From: Tetracentron sinense
Taxonomy: Eukaryota; Streptophyta; Magnoliopsida; Trochodendrales; Trochodendraceae
Direction of reading: 5' to 3'
Length of the DNA stretch: 64,000 nt
NCBI GenBank assembly: GCA_015143295.1
Contig: CM026556.1
Span: 16,058,547-16,122,546 of the forward strand
The notes beneath the pieces are model-generated. The model saw nothing but the letters and a program-made list of their open reading frames with translations, did no database searches and was not told the DNA's origin. Position numbers and translations under genes: made by a program. The stretch's first letter is position 1. Every line of letters starts with the position of its first letter. Below are positions 56,420 through 64,000 of the stretch, piece by piece.

Positions 56420-59400
56420 TCACTCAAACAAATGAGGGTACTTTGCTTTTACTTCGGCCTCGCGCTCCCACGTGGCTTCCTCCCTAGAATGGTGTTGCCA
56501 TCGAACAAGAATCAAGGGAATGACCTTATTGCGCAAGACTTGATCCCTACGGTCCAAAATTTGAACCGGCTCTTCCACCAAAGTGAGATCCTCTCGGACT
56601 TCTAACGTATCAAGGTCGATCACATGAGAAGGATCCGGAATATATTTCCGAAGCATAGATACATGGAATACGTTGTGAACCGCGGCCATGTGAGGTGGGA
56701 GAGCTACCCTGTAAGCAACCTCACCAACTCGCGTGATAATCTCAAAAGGTCAAACATACCAAGGACTGAGCTTGCCTCGCTTGCCAAATCTCATGATCCC
56801 TTTGCTAGGAGATACTTTCACAAAAACTTGATCCCCTACTTGAAATTTCAAGTCCCTACGGCGCGTGTCCGCATAACTTTTCTGGCGATCTTGAGCGGCT
56901 TTCAATCGATCCCGAATGATCTTAACTGTGTTTGCAGTTTGCTCAATCAACTCCGGACCAAGTACTTTCCTTTCTCCTACCTCATCCCAATAGAGAGGAG
57001 ACCTACAACTTCGCCCATACAAGGCCTCAAATGGTGCCATTTGGATACTTGCCTGATAGCTGTTATTATAGGCAAATTCAACCAAAGGCAAGTGCTCTTC
57101 TCAATTGCCTCTGAAATCCAACATACAAGCTCGAAGCATGTCTTCTATAACTTGGTTCACCCTCTCAGTTTGTCCATCCGTCTGTGGATGAAAAGCAGTG
57201 CTGAAATCAAGTTGGGAACCCATAGCCTCCTGGAAACTTTTCCAAAATCTTGACGTGAATCTTGGATCCCGATCCGACACAATACTGACGGGCACTCCGT
57301 GCAACCTCACCACTTCCTTGATGTATAGAGCGGCTAACTGACTAGAGTTGAAAGTAGTTCGGTAAGGTAAGAAGTGAGCGGACTTCGTCAAACGATCCAC
57401 TACTACCCATATCGCATCTGAGCCCCTTGCCGTCTTTGGCAAGCCAACTATGAAATCCATGGATATGTTCTCCCATTTCCACTTGGGAATCGGAAGGGAC
57501 TGTAATAGACCTGCGGGCCGCATGTGTTCTGCTTTTACCTGTTGACACACCAAGCACCGTGCTACATATTCCGCAACCTCTCTCTTCATATTCCGCCACC
57601 AAAAGTGACTCTTGAGGTTCCGGTACATCTTTGTACCCCCTGGATGCACAGTGTATTTTGCTCGGTGGGCTTCATCCATAATCTCCCTCTGAAGATCTGC
57701 ATTGGCTGGAACACACAGCCTTCCCTTGAATGTGATAGCACCTTGGCTAGTGAGAGAGAAGTCCTCACTACCCTTAGCAATTTCCTTGTCCCGATAAGCC
57801 AACAATTCAGCATCCGTGGCTTGGTATTCTTGGATCAAATCTATAATGTATGGCCGAACCGTGACATTTGCCAAGATAGGACTACGGACAGAGTCGTTCA
57901 CACTAATGTCCAGATTTGCCAAGTCTTCAAGTAGCTTCCATTCCTGCACTAACATGTATGCTAATAATCCTGGAGGTCTTCTACTCAACGCATCAGCCAC
58001 TACATTTGCTTTACCCGGGTGGTATTGAATGGTACAATCATAGTCTTTCAATAATTCCATCCAACGCCGTTGCCTTATATTCAGCTCCTTTTGGGAAAAG
58101 AGATACTTGAGACTCTTGTGATCGGTAAACACATAGAACTCCACCCCATAAAGGTAATGACGCCAAATCTTAAGTGCAAACACGACCGCCACAAGCTCCA
58201 AGTCGTGCGTGGGATAATTCTTCTCATGTTCCTTCAATTGCCTTGATGCATAGGCAATGACTTTCTTGTGCTGCATGAGTACACACCCAAGTCCAACGTG
58301 TGAGGCATCACTATACACCTCATACCCATAAGGTCCAGATGGCACAGTAAGTACAGGGGCTGTAGTAAGCCTCTTCTTCAGTTCCGTGAAACTGATCTCG
58401 CACTTATCACTCCATACAAACTTGGCGTTCTTCCTTGTCAGGTAAGTGAGCGGTGCTGCAAGGCTAGAGAAACCCTCTACGAATCTCCTGTAGTAGCCTG
58501 CCAACCCAAGAAAGCTGCGTATCTCAGTAACACTCTTGGGCCTCGCCCAACTCATAACAGCTTCGATCTTCTTTGGATCTACCGATATACCTTCTGCAGA
58601 AACAACGTGGCCTAGGAATGCCACCTCTTCCAACCAAAACTCACACTTGCTAAGTTTGGCGTATAGCTTGTGCTCTCTTAGCATTTCCAAAGCAAGGCGT
58701 AGGTCGCGTGTGTGATCTTCCCGTGTCTGGGAATAGACCAAAATGTCATCGACAAATACAATCACGCACCTATCAAGATATGGCCGGAACACCCGGTTCA
58801 TCAAATCCATAAAGGCTGTCGGCGCATTCGTGAGTCCAAAAGGCATCACCAAGAACTCGTAGTGCCCATATCGAGTCCTGAAAGCAGTTTTGGGAACATC
58901 TTCCACCTTAATCTTCAACTGGTGATAACCCGATCGAAGATCTATCTTCGAGAAAAATCTCGCTCCCTTCAACTGATCGAACAAGTCGTCAATCCTAGGT
59001 AAGGGATACCTATTCTTTATAGTGACTTTGTTCAATTATCGGTAATCGACACACATCCGCATCGAGCCATCTTTCTTCTTAACAAATAACACCGGGGCAC
59101 CCCACGGTGAGACACTTGGTCGAATGAAGCCAAGGCCTTGCAATTCCTCCAACTGAGTCTTCAACTCCTTGAGTTCAATAGGGGCCATTCTATATGGAGC
59201 TCTGAAAACAGGAGCTGTGCCTGGTGCAAGCTCGATCACAAACTCAATCTCCCTGTTTGGAGGTAATCCTGGCAACTCCTCTGGAAACACATCCAGGAAT
59301 TCACTCACAACTGGAATTGTCGATGAGTCCTTTGCCTCGGGGTTAGCTAAGCTCAACGCCGCAAAGCGGGCAATGTCTCTACTTCTCAACCCTCGAAAGT

Positions 59401-59745
59401 GAAATGGTTTTCCTTCTACCGGCTTGAAGAGTACCATCTTCTCAAAGCAAGCTACATGCCCATGATGTGCTGCTAACCAATCCATTCCCAATATAACATC
59501 AAAGTCTTGGAATCCCAGGACGATGAGATCAACCGCCAACTCGTGGCTTCCAACTTGGGCCACACTATTTCTATACACTTTATCTGCCAATACTGTTTTG
59601 CCGAGAGGAGTCGAAATGGCTAACTCCGGTTTTAGCTGACTAGGCTCCACAGAAAAGCCTTCTGAAAAACTCGGCGAGACAAACGAATGAGTAGACCCGG
59701 TATCAATCAACACTCGAGCCAAATACTCATTGACTAGTAGGGTTC
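56420..59745 (-). pseudogene. pol: TekB2 protease-RT-RNase H-integrase (exon 2)
   Basis: Begins right after the predicted splice site with [20 protein letters not shown], so the LIDTG protease motif is intact. Linker [15 protein letters not shown] and RT start [12 protein letters not shown] follow. TAA at 59036-59038 stops DYR|LNKV (Gln codon lost). 59035-57101 is open for 644 codons: RT with FVDD ([12 protein letters not shown], about 58745-58756), RNase H ([19 protein letters not shown]), integrase HHCC (ending ARCLVCQQ) and core ([24 protein letters not shown]). TGA at 57101-57103 (a Trp codon) and TGA at 56750-56752 break the last third. The end TWEREAEVKAKYPHLFE is the Tekay chromodomain-like tail. 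Confidence 0.93.
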
Positions 59746-59890
59746 CTGAAATTTTACTAGCGGAGTTAATCCATGCATCAACAGCGTATATATGTAGGTA
59801 TATATACATATAGAACATGCCAAGTACATACACAGAGAATAGAGCATAACATAATAATCACGAATAAAGAAATTAACTCTAACTGCGTAC
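59746..59890 (-). other. candidate spliceosomal intron between gag and pro of TekB2
   Basis: In sense the exon ends GTGGTGCAAG, the intron starts GTACGCAGTTAG (59890) and ends TAGTAAAATTTCAG (59746), and the next exon starts GAACCCTACTAG. It is 145 nt, phase 1 and AT-rich, with ATTAAC as a branch-site candidate. 145 is not a multiple of three and the unspliced frame meets a stop, so Gag and Pol can only be joined by splicing or by a frameshift. The position is identical to the TekN intron. Confidence 0.75.
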
Positions 59891-60657
59891 CTTGCACCAC
59901 GTCATCAGATGCAAGTGCATCACCCTCTGTCAAGGCAAAAACTCGCCCCTGGTTTGCCTGGCGAGACTGAGGCGTAGACCGGGTAGTCTGAGATGACGCC
60001 TGATATGATCCTGCTGGGTGTGCCGGGGGCCTACTACCCTGAGACTGGCCTGGTAAATGCCGGCTAGGGCAATCCCTGATCATGTGGCCCTGGCGACCGC
60101 AATGATAACATCCACCAGATGCTCTTCGGCAATCTCCTGCCAGATGCCTTTTGCCGCATGAAGTGCAGACCTCATATGTGTAGGCCGGAGGGACCGAAGG
60201 TGGTGTATACCTCGCTGCCTGAGGGGTAACTGGCCGTGGGGCCGGAAGAGCCTGAGGTCGAGGTGCCTGTGGCACGTACTGCCGGGGTGCTGGAGGCGCA
60301 TAAGTCGGCCTCATCTGTGGTGCTGGCCATGTATACTGATAAGGACCAGTCCGGGCCCGCCTCTCTAAAGGTACCTAACCACTAGATTGGCCTCTCGCCA
60401 ATTCTCTCTTCTTGGACACGGTCTCTAAATTGGTCTCAACCAACAAGGCTTTATCCACTACTTCGGTGTAAGTGGCGTGCCTGAAGACCGACACTTTCTC
60501 CATGATGACATCCTTGAGCCCTTGCTCAAACCTCCTCACCTTCATTGCCTCGGTGGCAATCATATGTGTCGCGAAGCATGATAGCTCCGAGAACTTGGCC
60601 TCATAAGCGGCCACAGACATCGAACCTTGCTCAAGGTTGATGAATTCTCTCTCTTTC
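59891..60657 (-). pseudogene. gag: TekB2 gag (C-terminal part)
   Basis: The capsid end reads LEQGSMSVAAYEAKFSELS and VVDKALLVETN, followed by a Pro/Ala/Gln-rich stretch. Cysteine cluster CTSCGKRHLAGDC, CCHC knuckle CGRQGHMIRDC and an SQ-rich tail lead to EGDALASDDVVQG at the 5' splice site. A TAG at 60375-60377 interrupts the frame. The N-terminal capsid is cut off by SireC at 60658 and would continue beyond it. Left target copy of SireC: CTTTC (60653-60657). Confidence 0.88.
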
Positions 60658-61891
60658 TGTAAATCCCTAAATAGGTGTTGGCAAATTCCGTGATCATTAG
60701 ATAGGTCAGTTGAGTCGAGTCCTCGAATCATGTTCAACTTGTCAGAAAAGAAGAGAAGAGCTAAAGCTTAAAGAAGATAGAAGAAAGAGAAGAAAAAGGT
60801 TCTACTCCGGATCTAGACAGGTAATGGACTTAGAGACCCCTACCTAGGTTTGATTTGACTTAGATAACTCTAAAAATACCTAGGAGGATAGATTTAAGCC
60901 TACCAAAGTTATTTGATCTTAGTTGAATCAAATAAAAATAAAATGAATTAATTTTGGCAAAAATTCTGTCTCAACCGATCGCTCGGTATTGCGACCGATC
61001 GATCGGTGGCCTACCGAGCGATCGGTGGCTATCGACTGGACTAAATATTTGTATGGGGAAAATTTCCAGAGAGATGTTTTAAGACCGAGCGATCGGTCAT
61101 TAGAACCGATCGATCGGTTGTGAACCGAGCGATCGGTTGTGAGCACCGATCGATCGGTCCCCGTAAAAAGAATTTTTCTTTTTCTGGATTCTTTTTTTAA
61201 CCCTATATAAACAACTTTTGAGAGACCTAATTCGTGTCTTTGATAATTTTTGAAAGAGTAGAGGTCTGAGAAACTCTTCTAGGGTTTTTCTAATTGTTTT
61301 TAATTAGATCTTTGTGATCCCTCCTCTTTCTTAGATCCTAGAGAATGCAAGTATAGATTAAAATCTTTGATCTTGCATTGTGTGATCTCAGATCTGTATG
61401 AGATCCCTCTAGGGTTTGAAATTTACTAAATTGATTCACAACCCTACACCTTGTGTGTGTGTCCGGTGTTTGATCCGGAGCCTTCGTGGAAGGAGATCGA
61501 TCGTGTGTGATCGTGGATTTGAAGTTGCTTGAAAAGATTTGGTCGGTGTGGAACTGAAGCTGCTAAGGCGGAGATCGAACCTGCTGGTTCGTGGAAATCA
61601 AGAGTAAGAGTCTATACCTAGGAACATAGTTTCTGTTTTGGTAAGGTCTTATCTTGTACTTGATATCTTTTCATAGTGAAGTTTATTGCTGGACAAGGTC
61701 CCGTGGTTTTTTTCCCGTTAGGGTTTTCCACGTAAAAATCGTCTGTGTTTGATTTGTGTGGATTGTCTGATTGAGTTAATCATTGATTTTTAAACATATT
61801 AATTGAAAAATTAAAATTGGTTAGAAATTATTAGATAGACCTATTCACCCCCCCTCTAGGTCTTAGAGATCATTGATCTGGATAAATTTCA
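60658..61891 (+). repeat. SireC 5' LTR
   Basis: TGTAAATCCCTAAATAGG...GATAAATTTCA, 1234 bp, matching the SireA LTR. It is longer mainly because the dyad module has two more units. TATATAA is at 61204-61210. Confidence 0.9.
60974..61158 (+). promoter_or_regulatory. CGATCG dyad module of SireC LTR
   Basis: Seven 14-bp dyads lie at 60974, 60994, 61013, 61084, 61105, 61124 and 61145, all ACCGATCGATCGGT or ACCGAGCGATCGGT/ACCGATCGCTCGGT. A degenerate GCTATCGACTGG at 61028 and the linker ATTTGTATGGGGAAAATTTC sit in the gap. The last dyad ends 46 bp before the TATA box. Confidence 0.85.
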
Positions 61892-61893
61892 AT

Positions 61894-61905
61894 TGGTATC
61901 AAAGC
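61894..61905 (+). other. SireC primer-binding site
   Basis: TGGTATCAAAGC, two bases after the LTR end; Met-tRNA type with one mismatch. Confidence 0.87.
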
Positions 61906-61958
61906 TAGTTCACTGATAAGGCTAATCCCTTAAGTGTGATCCTGTATTATCCGTGATC

Positions 61959-64000
61959 ATGAGTACTCTAAGAGAAGGAGGATCCGTCTCTCGTCCCCCA
62001 CTTTTTGATGGAAATAATTATGCATACTGGAAAGCCAGAATGAGAGCCTTTCTCAAATCAATTGACGAGAGAATTTGGATGTCTATACAGAATGGGTGGA
62101 CTACGCCCGTAAAAACTGTAGGTGATTTGACTGTCGTCAAATATTCTGATGAATGGACCAGAGAAGAGCTTGATTCAAGTGGATGGAACACTAAAGGTCT
62201 CAATGCTATCTTTACTACAGTCACTGCTGAGGAATTCAGACGAATTTCTTCATGTGAAACAGCAAAGGAGGCTTGGGACATTCTAGAAATTACCCATGAG
62301 GGTACTACCACTGTTAAAATCTCAAAACTCCAAATGTTAACCACCAAATTTGAACATTTAAACATGGACGACAATGACACTTTTGATGAATTCTATGCAA
62401 AACTTAGTGACATTGTCAACGCTAGTTTCAATTTAGGTGAGAAAATATCTGAGTCCAAAATAGTTAGAAAAGTCCTTAGATCTCTCCCAGAGAGATTTCA
62501 ACCCAAAGTCACTGCAATCGAAGAGAGTAAAAATGTTGACTCTCTGAAGATTGAGGAATTGGTTGGATCACTCCAAACCTATGAACTCAATCTACGTCCA
62601 TCCAAGAAGAATAAATCTTTAGCCTTGAAAACCATCAAGGAAACTTTGGATGAGGATGACAGTGATGGAGAAATGAATGAGGAAGAAATGGCTCTTTTCG
62701 TTAAAAAATTTCGAAAATTTTTTAGAACGAAAAAGAGGTTTAATCCCAAACAGGGAGGAAAATCTTTTGATAAGTCAAAGTCTAAGCCCTGGGAAAACAA
62801 GAAAAATTCCAAAAGTGGCGACAAGAAATCCCAAGGTGTTCAATGTTATGAATGCCATGGCTTCGGTCATATTTCACCTAACTGTCCTAACAAGAAGAAG
62901 AGTAAGGGCAAGGTGATGAATGCCTGTTGGGATGACAGTGATTCCGAGAATGAAGAATCGGACAGTTCCTCTTCAAATGAAGATACTAGAAATCATACGG
63001 CTTTCACTGTTTCCCTATCTGGGATTCTTGAGACTACCTCTGCGGTTGATGAAAAGGATAGAAGTGATGAAAGTATTCATACTGAGTCAAGTGATGACTT
63101 ACAGAAGAGTCAAACTGACTCTGAAAGTGATGAAGATTTGAAAACAACTTATGATAAGTTGTATGCTGAAAGTTTAAAACTGACTAAAACAAAAATCTCT
63201 TTGAGCAAAAAACTCAAATTCATTCAAAATGAAAGAGATATCTGTAAACTAGTAGCAGAAGAGAAGAGTGCACTAGTTAGTCAGTTGGAAAATGAAAAAG
63301 AAGCATTTGTTATAAAAGTTCAATGTCTTTTGGAAGAGAATGTCTCATTGACTAATGTGGTCAGAAAATTAGAAAATGAAAGAGACACTTCCATGAAAGA
63401 AATTGAAGAGTTAAAAACTCTGCAAATGGAGCTGGAAACTTTTAAAGTCTCTCTTGTTGATAAGGTGAAATTTCTTGAAAAAGAACACCAAATTACCCTT
63501 AAAGACAAGACTGACTTGATTCAGAAGGTCTATACTCTTGAAAAAGAAGTGAGAATGTTTGGTAACACCAGCTGCCTAGATGAATTAGTCAGAAAGTATG
63601 GATCAAATTCTAGTAGATCTGGGATAGGACATGTTGACACACCAACTGGTCCTTTAGCTGTTGGAACAATGGCTAGTGCAGTGTTTGAGCCAATACATTC
63701 TGAATCCAAAGAAAATTTACCTTCTACATCAAGTACTAAGGCTTATACAAATATTGTAAAGCCGAGAAATACAGCTCCTAGAGTGAATGCTTTAAGGAAT
63801 CAAATTCCACTTAGAAGAAATCTTCCTCCTCTACCAAGATTCATACCCACATGTCACTTTTGTGGTGTAAGAGGTCACATTCGACCTAATTGTAATGCAT
63901 TTAGGAGAGCTCCCCAAAATGGTTCATGGAACCAAAATCTGAGTCAAGGGACTCTTCAAAGGCAGATTCAGGTTCTAGCTGAAAAGTCTAGAATGTTGAG
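61959..64000 (+). CDS. gag-pol: SireC gag-pol, open to window end (partial)
   Basis: The ATG at 61959 begins MSTLREGGSVSRPPLFDGNN. I find no stop in this frame over the 2042 nt in the window. Order: UBN2-like gag (WKARMRAFLKS, LRSLPERFQPKV), an acidic DEDDSDGEMNEEE stretch, a basic region, CCHC knuckle CYECHGFGHISPNC (about 62850), a long Lys/Glu/Leu coiled coil (about 63140-63560), and a second CCHC CHFCGVRGHIRPNC (about 63860-63900). Where SireA has TGA, SireC keeps CGA (KKFRKFF, about 62710). Protease and pol would follow outside. The fused gag-pol frame is usual for Ty1/copia. It may encode a working polyprotein, but the rest cannot be seen. Confidence 0.9.
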   Translation, partial: MSTLREGGSVSRPPLFDGNNYAYWKARMRAFLKSIDERIWMSIQNGWTTPVKTVGDLTVVKYSDEWTREELDSSGWNTKGLNAIFTTVTAEEFRRISSCETAKEAWDILEITHEGTTTVKISKLQMLTTKFEHLNMDDNDTFDEFYAKLSDIVNASFNLGEKISESKIVRKVLRSLPERFQPKVTAIEESKNVDSLKIEELVGSLQTYELNLRPSKKNKSLALKTIKETLDEDDSDGEMNEEEMALFVKKFRKFFRTKKRFNPKQGGKSFDKSKSKPWENKKNSKSGDKKSQGVQCYECHGFGHISPNCPNKKKSKGKVMNACWDDSDSENEESDSSSSNEDTRNHTAFTVSLSGILETTSAVDEKDRSDESIHTESSDDLQKSQTDSESDEDLKTTYDKLYAESLKLTKTKISLSKKLKFIQNERDICKLVAEEKSALVSQLENEKEAFVIKVQCLLEENVSLTNVVRKLENERDTSMKEIEELKTLQMELETFKVSLVDKVKFLEKEHQITLKDKTDLIQKVYTLEKEVRMFGNTSCLDELVRKYGSNSSRSGIGHVDTPTGPLAVGTMASAVFEPIHSESKENLPSTSSTKAYTNIVKPRNTAPRVNALRNQIPLRRNLPPLPRFIPTCHFCGVRGHIRPNCNAFRRAPQNGSWNQNLSQGTLQRQIQVLAEKSRML

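Larger units (their letters stand above)
53779..60657 (-). mobile_element. TekB2, Tekay-type Ty3 element (partial, interrupted by SireC)
   Basis: Left (3') LTR, polypurine tract, pol, intron and part of gag lie in the window. SireC enters gag at 60658, and the 5' LTR lies outside. The same family left solo LTR TekB1. Left target copy is TATGT (53774-53778); the right copy cannot be seen. Confidence 0.9.
60658..64000 (+). mobile_element. SireC, Ty1/copia element (SIRE-like), runs off the window
   Basis: LTR (60658-61891), primer site and an uninterrupted gag-pol frame to the window end. It is the same family as SireA but lacks SireA's nonsense codon in gag. Its position inside TekB2, the fourth element in the stack, makes it among the youngest insertions here. 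Confidence 0.92.

Noticed and set aside
60658..61891. Reading this LTR as the 3' LTR of SireA.
   Set aside because: It is followed by a primer site and a new gag and is not preceded by a polypurine tract. It begins inside the TekB2 gag, so it is the 5' LTR of a separate element.

Overview
The window is a block of nested LTR retrotransposons from a flowering-plant nuclear genome, probably a eudicot. Plant Ty1/copia and Ty3/gypsy polyproteins, Met-tRNA primer sites (TGGTATCAGAGC-type), 2-3 kb LTRs, solo LTRs and many C-to-T nonsense codons all point this way. I see no host protein gene, rRNA, tRNA or CRISPR array. The species cannot be named from the sequence. Names used here are local labels.

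Base layer: TatF, a minus-strand Tat/Ogre-like Ty3 element. Its LTR (396-2547 plus 28178-28467) has a primer site on one side and a polypurine tract on the other, so it is flanked by internal sequence on both sides. Left nest: CopT (Ty1/copia, +, 2548-28172, TSD CTGCA) sits in the TatF LTR. It contains TekN (Tekay-type Ty3, minus, 8596-24411, TSD AAGAA). TekN contains solo LTR TekB1 (13855-19734, TSD GCCAT/GTCAT), which contains solo LTR TekS (15730-18959, TSD TAAGG). That makes five layers.

Right nest: SireD (SIRE/Maximus-type Ty1, +, from about 28.85 kb to beyond the window) sits in TatF internal DNA and carries a decayed env-like third ORF. Its pol is split by TekE (33224-44773), a rearranged Tekay element with an inverted LTR, which itself holds solo LTR TekG (34799-37938, TSD AAAAC). 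The env-like ORF is split by SireA (Ty1, +, from 48151). SireA is split in its reverse transcriptase by TekB2 (Tekay, minus, from 53779), and TekB2 is split in gag by SireC (Ty1, +, from 60658), whose gag-pol frame is open to the window end. This is again five layers.

Age order agrees with nesting. The TekN LTR pair differs at about 20 sites by eye (about 0.8%), while the CopT LTR pair that surrounds it differs at about 50-60 sites (about 2.5%).

Main points of interest: (1) both readable Tekay gag-pro junctions carry a clean GT-AG, phase-1 intron of 138 and 145 nt, so unspliced RNA would give Gag and spliced RNA Gag-Pol; (2) a module of about 180 bp of 14-bp dyads (ACCGATCGATCGGT type) at 19-21 bp spacing is shared, in the same transcriptional orientation, by Ty1 and Ty3 LTRs; (3) more generally, most LTR families here carry short dyads just upstream of the TATA box; (4) the env-like ORF of SireD has a candidate promoter of its own that repeats motifs from the LTR promoter.
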